A stretch of DNA of 64,000 nucleotides from Streptomyces sp. NBC_01549 (GTDB taxonomy: Bacteria; Actinomycetota; Actinomycetes; Streptomycetales; Streptomycetaceae): contig NZ_JAPEPW010000002.1 in the NCBI RefSeq assembly GCF_026339955.1, positions 62,001 through 126,000 on the forward strand, in the 5' to 3' direction. The translations under genes were made by a program, and so were the position numbers. The notes under the pieces were generated by a model. The model searched no databases. It was not told where the DNA came from and was given only the letters and a program-made list of their open reading frames with translations. How positions within the stretch are numbered: the stretch's first letter is position 1; every line of letters starts with the position of its first letter. This document shows positions 53,691-63,463 of the stretch, piece by piece.

Positions 53691-54689
53691 TGGTGCGCGG
53701 CCACGGCCGGCGCCAGCAGGACCGGGCGGCGATCTTCGGTGACACCCTCCTTGGAGCCAGCTGGGTACTGTTCACCTGGTCCATTCTGCTCGGCGTCCCA
53801 TTGCGGCTCGTCCTGACCGTGGCCGGCGTCGGCGAGAGTCAGGACCGGGCTCGAATTGTCACTTGGGCGGTCCTCGGCGTATCCGCCGTGCTGCTCGCCT
53901 GGGGGTACGCCGAGGCCCGCCGCGTGCCACGCGTGCGCGGACTCGACGTGCAACTCCCGCGGCTGGGTGCCGGGTTGGACGGCATCCGCGTCGTCCTCAT
54001 CACCGACACCCACTACGGTCCCCTCGATCGCACTCGCTGGTCGGCACAGGTATGCGAGACGGTGAACACCCTGGAAGCCGACCTGGTCTGCCACACCGGA
54101 GACATCGCGGACGGCACGGCCGAACGCCGCCGCGCCCAGGCCGCCCCACTCGGCACCGTGCAGGCCACCCGGGCCCGTGTGTACGTCACCGGCAACCACG
54201 AGTACTACAGCGGGGCCCAGGGCTGGGTCGACCTCATGGACGAGCTGGGCTGGGAGCCCCTGCGCAACCGCCATCTGCTGCTCGAACGCGGCGGCGACAC
54301 CCTCGTGGTCGCCGGCGTGGACGACGTCACCGCCGAATCCTCCGGCCTCGCCGGCCACCGCGCCCACCTCGCCGGAGCCCTGCACGGCGCCGACCCCGAC
54401 CACCCCGTCCTGCTCCTGGCCCACCAGCCCAAGTTCGTCGACCGGGCGGCAGCCGACGGCATCGACCTCCAACTCTCCGGCCACACCCACGGCGGCCAGA
54501 TCTGGCCCTTCCACCACCTCGTCCGCATCGACCAGCCCGCCCTCGCCGGCCTCAGCCACCACGGCACCCCGCACCCTCCTCTACACCAGCCGCGGCACCG
54601 GCTTCTGGGGCCCACCGTTCCGCGTCTTCGCCCCCAGCGAGATCACCCTGCTCGTACTCCGCTCCCCGCAGCGGCCCCCCTCGCCGTAG
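53678..54689 (+). pseudogene. Membrane-anchored metallophosphoesterase, 5'-truncated and frameshifted
   Basis: Calcineurin-like phosphoesterase of the YkuE/YaeI type. After two membrane helices (WVLFTWSILLGVPLRLVLTV, VTWAVLGVSAVLLAWGYAE) come the metal motifs VVLITDTHYGP, LVCHTGDIADG, YVTGNHEYYSGA and LSGHTHGGQIWP. A shift at about 54567 then moves the end (LYTSRGTGFWGPPFRVF) to another frame. The first helices of the family are missing, and the start region meets the radical SAM remnant head to head. It would cleave phosphoesters, possibly lipid-linked, if intact. Confidence 0.75.
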
Positions 54690-54939
54690 CACTCGACGGG
54701 CCGACACATCCGCTTGGAGCAGTCCACGAGCCGAGGGATGCGGCGTCGACAGATGACCAGGCCCATCTCGCTGAGGACAAGCCGGACCATTCCCGGGGCG
54801 ACGGCTCCAACGAGCCATACGTGGCCACGTTTTACGCAGGTCAGCGACGCGTGACGCCTGCACCACCAGCAGACGAAGAACGTTCTTGTTTCGTACAGCC
54901 CGAAGAAACTTGGGTTCTTCTAGAGCCTGAAGTCGGTCG

Positions 54940-55429
54940 CCTGGAGCCGTCCTTGCGCTCCAGGCTGTTCTTCGCCGGTGACAACGGCAAGATGTACCGG
55001 GCCGCCATGCCGGGGAACTTCCCGGGCAGCTTCGGCACGACCTCGACAGTGATCATGAGCGATACACAAACAACCTGTTCGAAGCCCCGCAGGTCTGCAA
55101 GCTGCAGGGCCAGAACCGCTACCCCATGATCGTCGAGGCGATCGGCTCGCAGGGCCGCTACTTCCGCTCGTTCACGGCCACCAGTCTGAACGGGGTCATG
55201 GACGCCCCAGGCCGCGACCGAGAGCAATCCCTTCGCCGGCAAGGCCGGCAGTGGCGCCACTTGGACCAACGACATCAGCCATGGCGAACTGATCCACACC
55301 AGCGCCGATCAGACCATGACCGTCGATCCCCGCAATCTGCAGTTGCTCCACCAGGGGCGCGGCCCCATCTCCGGCGGCGACTACGGCCTCCTGCCCTACC
55401 GTCCGGGTCTGCTGACGCTGCGGCGGTGA
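54940..55429 (+). pseudogene. GH62 alpha-L-arabinofuranosidase, C-terminal remnant
   Basis: Spread over three frames: LFFAGDNGKMYRAAMPGNFP, VEAIGSQGRYFRSFTATSLNG, NPFAGKAGSGATWTNDISHG, ELIHTSADQTMTVDPRNLQL and LLPYRPGLLTLRR stop. This is the end of a GH62 five-blade propeller that removes arabinose from xylan. At least two frameshifts and a missing N-terminal half make it dead. Confidence 0.75.
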
Positions 55430-55511
55430 CGGCGTGACACGAGTCCGGCTCCGGTTCGGAGCCGGCGTGGCGGGCTCGGCGGAAGGCGAGCCCCCCGGGT
55501 CACGCGACCAG

Positions 55512-55850
55512 TCAGCGCTCGTACGGTGACGGAGCGCGGGGTCGGGCAACGCTCACCAGCCCGAGGCGCACCGGGTCGCCTGGTGCGCTGCGGCGGACGA
55601 TCCAGGCTTCGGTGATGTGGGTGAACATCGCCTCGGTCGCACCGCTCGGGTCGTGGGCGGCGATGCGCTCGCACACGCGGCGATGGCCGCGGTTGGAGGC
55701 GACGCACACGGCGCGCTCGGGTCGGCCCATGCACCGGGCGGTGTCGACGACCTGGCTCTCCGGCGCGCGGACCACCCCACGGGCGTTGTGGTTTCCCGAC
55801 GCCTGCATGATGACGTTATGGAAGGCGACCCGGCTCGCCGGGCCTGACGA
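55512..55850 (-). pseudogene. GntR-family (FCD domain) regulator fragment
   Basis: RVAFHNVIMQASGNHNARGV with a later HRRVCERIAAHDPSGATEAM and FTHI follows the FCD helix pattern (FHxxLxxASGN; HxxIxxAIxxxDxxxA). The HTH half is missing; sequence upstream of 55850 is different. Confidence 0.5.
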
Positions 55851-55989
55851 ATGTCGGGTTTGTCCTACGCCGATCGCAAAGTCGGGTTGCTCTTTGAGTG
55901 CCCAGACGGTGGGCCTGGACAAATCCGGGGAGGACTGTGGCCTCCCCCGTCCTCACCGATGCGAGTTCTCACCCAACACGTCGTCGCGG

Positions 55990-56200
55990 ACGAGCCAGGA
56001 GGCCACGATTGTCGGTGTCGCACACCGGGGGAACCGATACCGATCGTGACGCCGAGCTGGACGTGATCTCCGCTCTGCTCCAGGTCTCCGGCGGCCTGAT
56101 CGACCCGCGTAGGCCAAGGCGGAACCGGCACGAGCTGGCATCGGTGCTGACGATCACGGTCCTGACCGTGCTGGCCGGAACACGTAACTTCCGGGTTGCG
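55990..56200 (+). pseudogene. ISAs1-family transposase, N-terminal fragment
   Basis: ALLQVSGGLIDPRRPRRNRH, ELASVLTITVLTVLAGTRNF match the start of ISAs1 transposases (DPRxxRGxRHxL..VLxLxxxAVLAGARSF). It is cut after about 60 residues by an integrase remnant. Confidence 0.55.
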
Positions 56201-56225
56201 TACTTCGGCCAAGAACTTGGCCTAG

Positions 56226-56345
56226 CCAAGAGGACCTGGATGCCTTGTCCTGCACGGCGCGCGCACTCGGCGGGGTCGGCTCCGGAGGCCGACCAGAACG
56301 AGATGCCGGCGTGGCGCAGGTCGTAGACCGCGACACCGGCCCCGC
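56226..56345 (-). pseudogene. Tyrosine recombinase, catalytic C-terminal fragment
   Basis: VYDLRHAGISFWSASGADPA then ECARRAGQGIQVLLA contains the H-x-x-R box and the following helix of phage-type integrases. The catalytic Tyr is not visible. Confidence 0.5.
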
Positions 56346-56819
56346 TGTACACCGTTCCACTGGAGCCGGTTCAACCGCACGGGGCCGCAGTGGACGGTGT
56401 CCGGCGCGACAACGCTGACAATCGGCCTGTATGTGTTCCCCTCTGCCGCATCGGGCAGCCCGATGGCACTGGTCCCGACAGTGACTTCACGTGGCTCGGC
56501 CCGGGCAAACGCGTCGTGATCTCCGTGCCCGCGGCCTTCCTGCCGGGTTGGGCGGGCAGTCTGGCGGGACCGCCGTACCGGACGGGCCCTGGCTCCGGAG
56601 GAGGATCCGCTCGCCGTCGACGCACTCCTGGTGGCCCGTCGGCCGCTCGCGTCCCGCCCTGTCACCGTCGCGGCTCCCTCCGCACGCATCCGCTGAACGC
56701 ACCGACCACTGACGCTCCCCGGCCGCATCGACTGTGGGTCATCCTCCCGGTCCCGTCCATACGTCGGGGAGCCACTGTCGATCTCGGCCCCTGAGGGCCG
56801 CACACCCCTCCGCGCGGGA
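56346..56819. other. Gene-poor stretch
   Basis: Nearly 480 bp with only overlapping, compositionally biased frames. No motif, hairpin or repeat is clear enough to report. Confidence 0.4.
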
Positions 56820-58358
56820 TCAGCGGGATTCCTGGCCGAAGTCGGCCGCGGGCAGGACCAGGCGGAAGGTGCAGCCGCGGCCGGCGGCCGTGTCGAGTTC
56901 GAGGCGGCCGCCGTGGCCCTCGGCGATGGTCGCGGCGATGGCCAGGCCGAGGCCGCTGCCGCCGTGCATGCGGGAACGGGCGGGGTCGGCTCGGTAGAAG
57001 CGCTCGAAGACGAGCTCGGCGTCGACGGGTGCGAGACCCGGTCCTTCGTCCGCCACCTCGATCACGCTGATCGGCAGGCCCTCCGGCAGGGGCTGTGAAG
57101 CGGAGAAGCGCCCGGGTCGGTCCGTGCCGCCGGTTCCGGGACCCGCCTCGGTCGTGCCGACGTGAACATGGACGCGGGTGCCCGGCGGGGTGTGGGTGCG
57201 GGCGTTGGAGAGCAGGTTCTCGAGGATCTGGCGCAATCGGTGCGGGTCGCCGACGGTCTCCGCGACGTCGAGTTCCTCGGCCCCGGTGGGATCGGCCGGG
57301 GTGTGCAGCGGGCCGAGGTCGACGGGGTGGGACTCGCTGTGGACGGCGGCGGCGCTGACGGCGTCCGCCGCGAGGGACAGCAGGTCGACCCGCTCCCTGC
57401 GGTAGGAAGGTTCCTTGTCCAGGGTCGCGAGCAACTGGAGGTCGTCGACGAGCAGACTCATGCGTTCCGCGTTCTGTGCGATGAACCGGTTGGCCTCGTT
57501 TCGTTCGAGGGCCGAGCGCGGTTCCGGGCGGAGGGCGAGTTGGGCGTAGCCCTGGATGGCGGTGAGCGGAGTGCGCAGCTCGTGCCCGGCGTCGGCGACG
57601 AACCGGCGAAGGCGGGCCTCCGAGGCCTCTCGGGCCAGCAGCGCCTTCTGCAGGCGGTCGAGCATGGAGTTCAGGACCCGGCCGAGTCGTCCGATCTCGG
57701 TATGCGCATCGGTGTCGGGCAACCGTAGATCGAGCCGGCCTGCGGTGATGTCCTGAGCCGTCCGTTCCATTCTGGTCAGGGGCAGCAGCCCCAGACGAAC
57801 CACCCACCGGCCCAGGGCGATCAGGGCGACGATCGTGACGGCGAGCAGCACGGCGTTCAGCCACAGGAGCTTCGATGTGGCGCCGTCGACGGTGTCGAGC
57901 GGAAGGGTGACCACCGCGCTCATGCCGTCCGGACCGGGGTTCAGCAGCACCCGCCAGTGGCCGTCACCACTGACGGCGGTCACGGTTTCGGGGTGGCCGT
58001 CCCGCAGTCCGAGGTCCTCCGCGTGATCGGCCAACCGGGGTCCTGGCTTGGTCTCGGAGCCCAGGGAGTTTTTCAGACGGCGCCCGGAGGAGTCGTAGAA
58101 GTAGACGTGGAAGTCCGAGGGAAGTATGTCCGGGCGTTCTCCCGGGTCCGGGAGCCTGCCTTGGAGCGCGTCGTCATAGGCGGGAGTCGGTGGATGGAAC
58201 TCGACGAGCTGCTCGTCGACGCGGTCCAGCAGCCAGGAGCGAAGCACCACATAGCCGATCGCCTGGGAGGTCAGGACTGCCGCGGTGGCGAGCAGAGTGG
58301 CGCCGAGGATGAGGCGCCGTCGCACCGACTTGGGCGGCCGGGGCAGGAACCGGGTCAC
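56820..58358 (-). CDS. Sensor histidine kinase (OmpR-partner type)
   Basis: A 512-residue kinase. After a basic N-terminus there is a membrane helix (RRLILGATLLATAAVLTSQAI), an extracytoplasmic region of about 130 residues, a second helix (LLWLNAVLLAVTIVALIAL) and a HAMP domain. HisKA has the phospho-acceptor in FVADAGHELRTPLTAI (His near 257), and HATPase_c has LRQILENLLSNARTHT (N box), VADEGPGL and GGSGLGLAIA. The GTG at 58358 overlaps the response regulator stop (GTGA), so both are co-translated. It likely senses an envelope signal; the glycosyltransferase genes on the same strand are possible targets. Confidence 0.9.
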   Translation of the reverse strand: MTRFLPRPPKSVRRRLILGATLLATAAVLTSQAIGYVVLRSWLLDRVDEQLVEFHPPTPAYDDALQGRLPDPGERPDILPSDFHVYFYDSSGRRLKNSLGSETKPGPRLADHAEDLGLRDGHPETVTAVSGDGHWRVLLNPGPDGMSAVVTLPLDTVDGATSKLLWLNAVLLAVTIVALIALGRWVVRLGLLPLTRMERTAQDITAGRLDLRLPDTDAHTEIGRLGRVLNSMLDRLQKALLAREASEARLRRFVADAGHELRTPLTAIQGYAQLALRPEPRSALERNEANRFIAQNAERMSLLVDDLQLLATLDKEPSYRRERVDLLSLAADAVSAAAVHSESHPVDLGPLHTPADPTGAEELDVAETVGDPHRLRQILENLLSNARTHTPPGTRVHVHVGTTEAGPGTGGTDRPGRFSASQPLPEGLPISVIEVADEGPGLAPVDAELVFERFYRADPARSRMHGGSGLGLAIAATIAEGHGGRLELDTAAGRGCTFRLVLPAADFGQESR

Positions 58359-59098
58359 TGGTCCGAGGTCCCTGCGTGGTCGCGGGGAAGCCTGAGGCAG
58401 TAGCCGACGCCGCGCACGGTGTGGATCAGTGGCGGCTCGAAGCAGTCGATCTTCCTGCGCAGGTACCTGACGTACGTTTCGATGATCCGGGCGTCGCCGG
58501 CGAAGTCGTAGCTCCAGACGTGGTCGAGGATCTGGACCTTGCTCACCACCTGGCACGCGTTCGACAGAAGGTAGGCCAGGAGCTTGAACTCTGTTGGCGA
58601 CAGGGCGATGTACTGGCCTGCGCGGTGCACCTCGTGGGCGCTCTCGTCGAGTTCGAGGTCGGCGTACCGCAGAACACTCTGCAGCGCCTGCCGTTCGGCG
58701 GGCGGCGCGGTGCGACGCAGAATGGCCTCGATGCGCAGCAGCACCTCCTCGATGCTGAAGGGTTTGGCAACGTAGTCGTCCCCACCGGCGCTGAGGCCGG
58801 CGATGCGATCGTCGGTGCCGGTGCGGGCGGTCAGGAACAGGATCGGGCAGTCGTTGCCTGCCTCCCGCAGCCTGCGGGTCACCTCGAAGCCGTCCAGGTC
58901 GGGCAGCATCACGTCCAGCAGCACCAGATGCGGTTGAAGGCGTTCGACCTCCAGGAGGGCCGCCTGACCGGTGCCGGTGCTGCTCACCTCGTATCCGGTC
59001 AGGCGAAGCGTCGCCTCCAGCAGGGTGCGAATGCTGGGCTCGTCCTCGACCACGAGGAGCCGATGTCCCGGCCGCGCGGCTGTGGGCTGCTCGGTCAT
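58355..59098 (-). CDS. OmpR/PhoB-family response regulator
   Basis: A 247-residue regulator. Receiver: LLVVEDEPSIR with the acidic pair, Asp62 in LVLLDVMLPDLDG and the lysine in DYVAKPFSIEEVL. The C-terminal winged helix has LSPTEFKLLAYLLSNACQVV, SKVQILDHVW, ETYVRYLRRKID and IHTVRGVGYCLR. The ATG at 59098 starts 49 bp after the glycosyltransferase gene, same strand. It forms the two-component system with the kinase at 56820-58358. Confidence 0.92.
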   Translation of the reverse strand: MTEQPTAARPGHRLLVVEDEPSIRTLLEATLRLTGYEVSSTGTGQAALLEVERLQPHLVLLDVMLPDLDGFEVTRRLREAGNDCPILFLTARTGTDDRIAGLSAGGDDYVAKPFSIEEVLLRIEAILRRTAPPAERQALQSVLRYADLELDESAHEVHRAGQYIALSPTEFKLLAYLLSNACQVVSKVQILDHVWSYDFAGDARIIETYVRYLRRKIDCFEPPLIHTVRGVGYCLRLPRDHAGTSDQ

Positions 59099-59147
59099 GC
59101 GTCTGCTGGTCCGTTCTGCCGTGTCCCGACCGTCGTGCGGGGTTCGG

Positions 59148-61424
59148 TCACTTGGCGGCGCAGTCGTAGAGCACGTTGCCTCCTCCGAGTCCCATCGCAC
59201 CGCCGGCGTTGTTCTGTGACGACTTGCCGGAGGTGCCACCGTATGCCGACGTCGGAACCTTGGTGCAATGGTCGGCGATCCAGTCGGAGCGCTGCTTGGT
59301 GTATCCGCCGGCCAGGCCCGGCATGCCGCCGCCGTTCGTGTCGGAGCCCAGGATGTAGCGTAGCTCGCCGTCCTTGGTCCACTTCTCCAACTGGGCCACC
59401 GACGGCGAGTTGTCGCTGTTGGTGAAGCCGCCCATGGCGATGACGGTCTCGTCGGTGCCCAGGATGTAGGCGCTGGCGTTGAGGGCGCCGCCCTCGACGG
59501 CGAGCTTGATGCGTGCGTGGGGTGCGTGCTCGACGGCGTACTGGATGATCTTGCGCTGTTCGGCGGTGAGTTTCCCACTACCGAAGCCGCCGCCCCCACC
59601 AGGGGCCCTTCCTGAGCCGGCACCTGGGAACGAGGGTGCGCCGCGGCTGTTCGAGCCCGCTTCCCCGGGTGCACCGGGCATACCGTTCGCTCCTCCTGTG
59701 GGCATGCCGGAAGGCACTCCGCCGGACGGAGGTTCAGCGGTCTGTCCCGAAGAGGTGCCACCGCCGGGGAAGCCCGGCATGTTCGACGGCATCCCGGACG
59801 GCATGCCCGAGGGAGGGTCTCCACCGTTCGAGCCCTGCCGGGGCATGCCACCCCCTCCGCCGAATCCGAGCGTCTGCGGACCGGCCATCGGGTTGGAGCC
59901 CCCCGTGCTGATGGAGCCGGGTACGGCCACCGCCCACGCTCCCGGCGCCAGCAGAACCGATGCGACCGCGGCGCAACCGGCAACCGTCAACAGCCGGCCA
60001 CGGCGTCGTGACAGCACCAGCAGGACGACCGCGACGCAACCGACCAGCAGCACGGGCCACACCAGCCAGCCGTTCCAGTCGGGCGCACGGCGGACCAGCT
60101 TCACGGCCCAGGCCACGCTCACCACGACCGCGGCCACACCGACCAGAGGCGCCCAGCGCAGGCCGGCGCGGTGGACACGGACGAGGGCGGCCATCAGTCC
60201 ACCGCACAGGGCGGCGATCGCCGGTGCGAGCTGAGTGGTGTAGTAGGGATGGAAGATGCCCTTCTGGGTCGAGAACACCGCCCCGCAGACCACCAGCCAG
60301 ATTCCCCACAGCAGCCAGCCGGGGGCCGGCAGCACGGCGGAGTCGGGCAGTGCGCCCCGTCGGCGCAGCACCACGCCGGCGACGGCGACGGCCAGGGCCA
60401 GCGCGCAGACCGGCAGCAGCCAGCTGATCTGACCGCCCACCTGTGCGCCGAACAGGCGGCCCACGCCGGCCTGACCGCCGAATCCGCCGGCGAATCCGCC
60501 GCCTGATCCGCCCGTCCCCTGGGGCGCTCCGTCGCTGGAGCCGAAGACCCTCCCCAGCCCGTTGTAGCCGATCACTAGGTCCCAGGCCGAGCCGTCCGTG
60601 CTGCCGCCGATGTAGGGGCGGTCACCCGGCCACAGGGCCACCATGGCGACCCACCACAGGGAGGACGCCGCCAGGATGGCTCCCGCGCCCAGCAGACGCC
60701 GCACTCGCGGTATCCAGGGGCCGCTTCCTCCCACGAGCCAGGCGACAGCGAACGCGGGAATGACCATCCAGGCGGCGAGCATCTTGGTGAGGAATCCGCA
60801 CCCGATCAGGAAGCCGCTCGCGCACAGCCACCAGGTCGCGGTCCGGTCCTCGGCCTGCAACGCGCGGGTGAGCGCGTACGCCGCCGACACCAGTAGCAGG
60901 ACCAGCAGTGTGTCCGGGTTGTTGTCCCGGTTGATGGCCACGGTGATGGGCGTCAGAGTGAGCACCAGAGCCGCGATCAGCGCCGCCCCCTCCCCCGCCC
61001 AGCGGCGCACGGTGCGGTGCAGCACCAGCACCCCGGCCACACCTTCGAGTACCTGCGGCAGGATCAGCGCCCAGCCGTGCATCCCGAAGATCTTGCTGCC
61101 GATCACCTGCGGCCACAGCGCGGCCGGGGGCTTGTCGACCGTGATCACGCCCGCCGGGTCGAAAGAGCCGAAGAGGAAGTTGGTCCAGCTCTTCCCCATC
61201 GACTTCACGGCCGCCGAGTAGTAGCTGTTGCCCCACCCCAGGGAGCCCAGTGCCCAGCCGTACAGGACGGCCGCGAGCACGAGGACGGCTCCGAGCGCCA
61301 CGGGTGCCGCCCAGGCGGGCAGCGAGCGGACGGACGTACTCGTGTGCCTCCCGTCGTGTGCCGATGCCGCCGGTGCGGGCCTGATGTGCGCGTAGTTGCT
61401 CATGTCGGGATTCGCTCTCATCAA
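59148..61424 (-). CDS. GT39-like (ArnT/PMT-type) glycosyltransferase with Gly-rich C-terminal domain
   Basis: A 758-residue membrane glycosyltransferase that uses polyprenyl-phosphate sugars. The N-terminal half has about ten hydrophobic helices. Family marks: SYYSAAVKSMGKSWTNFLFG, ITVDKPPAALWPQVIG, NRDNNPDTLLVLLLVSAAY and KGIFHPYYTTQLAPAIAAL. A glycine/proline/methionine-rich linker (about 510-620) precedes a soluble C-terminal domain (YILGTDETVIAMGGF, NSPSVAQLEKW, GELRYILG) common in actinobacterial members. The ATG at 61424 overlaps the stop of the upstream GT2-GtrA gene (ATGA), so the two enzymes are coupled. Confidence 0.88.
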   Translation of the reverse strand: MMRANPDMSNYAHIRPAPAASAHDGRHTSTSVRSLPAWAAPVALGAVLVLAAVLYGWALGSLGWGNSYYSAAVKSMGKSWTNFLFGSFDPAGVITVDKPPAALWPQVIGSKIFGMHGWALILPQVLEGVAGVLVLHRTVRRWAGEGAALIAALVLTLTPITVAINRDNNPDTLLVLLLVSAAYALTRALQAEDRTATWWLCASGFLIGCGFLTKMLAAWMVIPAFAVAWLVGGSGPWIPRVRRLLGAGAILAASSLWWVAMVALWPGDRPYIGGSTDGSAWDLVIGYNGLGRVFGSSDGAPQGTGGSGGGFAGGFGGQAGVGRLFGAQVGGQISWLLPVCALALAVAVAGVVLRRRGALPDSAVLPAPGWLLWGIWLVVCGAVFSTQKGIFHPYYTTQLAPAIAALCGGLMAALVRVHRAGLRWAPLVGVAAVVVSVAWAVKLVRRAPDWNGWLVWPVLLVGCVAVVLLVLSRRRGRLLTVAGCAAVASVLLAPGAWAVAVPGSISTGGSNPMAGPQTLGFGGGGGMPRQGSNGGDPPSGMPSGMPSNMPGFPGGGTSSGQTAEPPSGGVPSGMPTGGANGMPGAPGEAGSNSRGAPSFPGAGSGRAPGGGGGFGSGKLTAEQRKIIQYAVEHAPHARIKLAVEGGALNASAYILGTDETVIAMGGFTNSDNSPSVAQLEKWTKDGELRYILGSDTNGGGMPGLAGGYTKQRSDWIADHCTKVPTSAYGGTSGKSSQNNAGGAMGLGGGNVLYDCAAK

Positions 61425-62710
61425 CGGGTACGGCTACGGGGGGCGGCGAAGACGGCCAGTCGCAGCACGGCGAAGCGCACGCAGGTGACCGCGGCGGAGG
61501 CCGTGGCGAGGACCGCGGTCTCCGCGGCCGGTGAGGCACCGGGATCGAGCCACTTGAACCACAGCACCGCCGCGGAGGTGACCAGATAGCCGAGGACGAA
61601 CAGACCCCCGGCACCGAGGTGCGCACGTGCGGGCGCAGTGGTGGAGTGCCGGAAGGTGAGGCGGCGGTTCGCCTCGGTGTTGAGGACGGTGAGGCCGAAC
61701 AGCGAGATCAGGTTGGCGACGGCCGGAGACCACCAGCCGCGCAGCAACCAGTACAGCAAGGCCTGTCCGGCCGTGGAGACGACACCGATCGCGAGGAAAC
61801 AGCCGACCTCCCACGACAGCACACCGCGTCCGGTGGAGGGGGCAAGGACGGCGTCGGGGTGTTCGGCGGCCGGCTCGGGGCGCGGCCGCACCTCGGCCCG
61901 GGCGTCGCCGGACGCCTTGAGCCGCGCCATGCGCCACAGGCCCCGCAGGTCTTCCTTGGCGGTGCGCGCCACATCCACCCGGGTGTCGACGTCCTCGACC
62001 CAGTCGACCGGGACCTCATGAATACGCAGTCCGTTGTGCTCGGCGACCAGGAGCAGTTCGGTGTCGAAAAACCATGCGTCGTCCCGGGTCACCTTCAGCA
62101 GCGGCCGGAGTACCTCCGTACGGGCCGCCTTGAATCCGCACTGGGCGTCGGTGAAGCGGACTCCGTGGGTGAGCCGGATGATGCCGTTGTAGCAGCGGGA
62201 GATGAACTCGCGGCGCGGCCCGCGCACCGTGCGTGCGCCGGGAGCCAGCCGGGAGCCGATCGCGAGGTCCGAGTGGCCGCTGGCCAGGGGCGCGATCAGC
62301 GGGAGCAGTCCGTCGAGGCCGGTGGAGAGGTCCACGTCCATGTACGCCACGATGTCCGCGTCGCTGGCGCCCCAGACGGTGCGCAGCGCGAGTCCGCGGC
62401 CCTTGCGGTCCAGGTGGACGACGCCGACACCGGGCAGCTCGTCCGCGAGGCGGCGGGCGGTGGCGAGGGTTTCGTCGGTGCTGGCGTTGTCGGCGACGGT
62501 GATCCGCCAGGGGAAGGGGAAGTCCTGGGACAGGCGGGCGTGGAGCGTGCGCAGGCAGCCGGGCAGTGCTCGCTCCTCGTTGTAGACCGGAACGACGATG
62601 TCCACCGTCGCGGTACCGGCGTGCGGGAGAAGCGAACGTTCGACGGGCTGGAAGGGGGCGGGACGCTCCACGCGGGCGTCGAGTTCGGTGAGGTGGGGGG
62701 TGGGAGTCAT
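61421..62710 (-). CDS. GT2 polyprenyl-phosphate glycosyltransferase fused to GtrA flippase domain
   Basis: A 429-residue fusion. The N-terminal GT2 domain is DPM1-like: IVVPVYNEERALPGCL, VADNASTDETLATARR, the DxD in AYMDVDLSTGLDGL, AIGSRLAPG and CGFKAARTEVL. It would load a sugar from a nucleotide donor onto polyprenyl phosphate. The C-terminal 120 residues carry four membrane helices (VGCFLAIGVVSTAGQALLYW ... NRRLTFRHS), the GtrA domain that flips the lipid-linked sugar. The downstream GT39-like enzyme would use it outside. The ATG at 62710 is chosen because of GAGGA upstream. Confidence 0.9.
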   Translation of the reverse strand: MTPTPHLTELDARVERPAPFQPVERSLLPHAGTATVDIVVPVYNEERALPGCLRTLHARLSQDFPFPWRITVADNASTDETLATARRLADELPGVGVVHLDRKGRGLALRTVWGASDADIVAYMDVDLSTGLDGLLPLIAPLASGHSDLAIGSRLAPGARTVRGPRREFISRCYNGIIRLTHGVRFTDAQCGFKAARTEVLRPLLKVTRDDAWFFDTELLLVAEHNGLRIHEVPVDWVEDVDTRVDVARTAKEDLRGLWRMARLKASGDARAEVRPRPEPAAEHPDAVLAPSTGRGVLSWEVGCFLAIGVVSTAGQALLYWLLRGWWSPAVANLISLFGLTVLNTEANRRLTFRHSTTAPARAHLGAGGLFVLGYLVTSAAVLWFKWLDPGASPAAETAVLATASAAVTCVRFAVLRLAVFAAPRSRTR

Positions 62711-63463
62711 GGCTTCCTCAGGCATGAGGGGACGGCAGACTGCGGCTGACAGGTCCTGGTCCAGGGCCGCGGGCCTCACTGTCGCCCTCTCGCCTGTGGG
62801 AGCCGGGGGAGAATACCGAAAACTGACGGAGAGTCAGATCATTGGCCGATCCTGGGCGAACACCTCGGAACTGCTCATCGACGTCGCCGTCGACGAGGCG
62901 GTTCGGCTTATCATCAGGCCGCGTGGTCACGGTGTTTCCCGCGAAGTGGCGCAGGGCCGTTTCAGCCGTCACTTCACGGGCCCGGCGCCCCACCTCGACA
63001 GCAGGAGACGTCCTCCAGCCGGTGGCGCTCACCCGTCTCGGCGCAGGCGAGAGTGCCAGGGGTCAGTGACGGATCGGCGCCGGCACGGTCCGGCTCATGC
63101 GCGCCTCGATCGTGCAGGCGGATGCGGAGGGCGCTGAAGCGCACCTGAAGCGTGTGTCCCCGCCGGGGTGCGTACGCAGGGCTGGACCGCCAGCACGCCG
63201 AGGTTCCGGGCCAGGCCGGCCATGCGCGCCTCGGACGAGCGGAGTGGATCCGTCGACATCGGCCCCCGATCAAGATCCGGACCATTCCCGGGCCGACAAG
63301 CCGCTCCCCGCTTCGGTTGAGACTGTTTCCGCTGTCGCCTGCGGGCATGGGCGTTCGCGGTAGCGGAAAGCGCGACAGGGCGCCTGCGCGGTTCCGGGTT
63401 GGCGTGCGTCGAGGTCTGCGGGGCCAGGCCCGCACGGTGCCGTGCGGGCCTGGCCCCGGTGTG
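62711..63463. other. Gene-poor region between the glycosyltransferase operon and the esterase
   Basis: About 750 bp. The part next to 62710 should hold the promoter of the glycosylation operon; an imperfect repeat CTGAC-GGAGA-GTCAG lies at 62823-62837. No credible coding frame was recognised; the frames present are out-of-phase. Confidence 0.4.

Noticed and set aside
53255..54574. A 439-residue minus-strand protein over the metallophosphoesterase region.
   Set aside because: Only its last 140 residues are protein-like (radical SAM tail); the rest is antisense to the phosphoesterase motifs.
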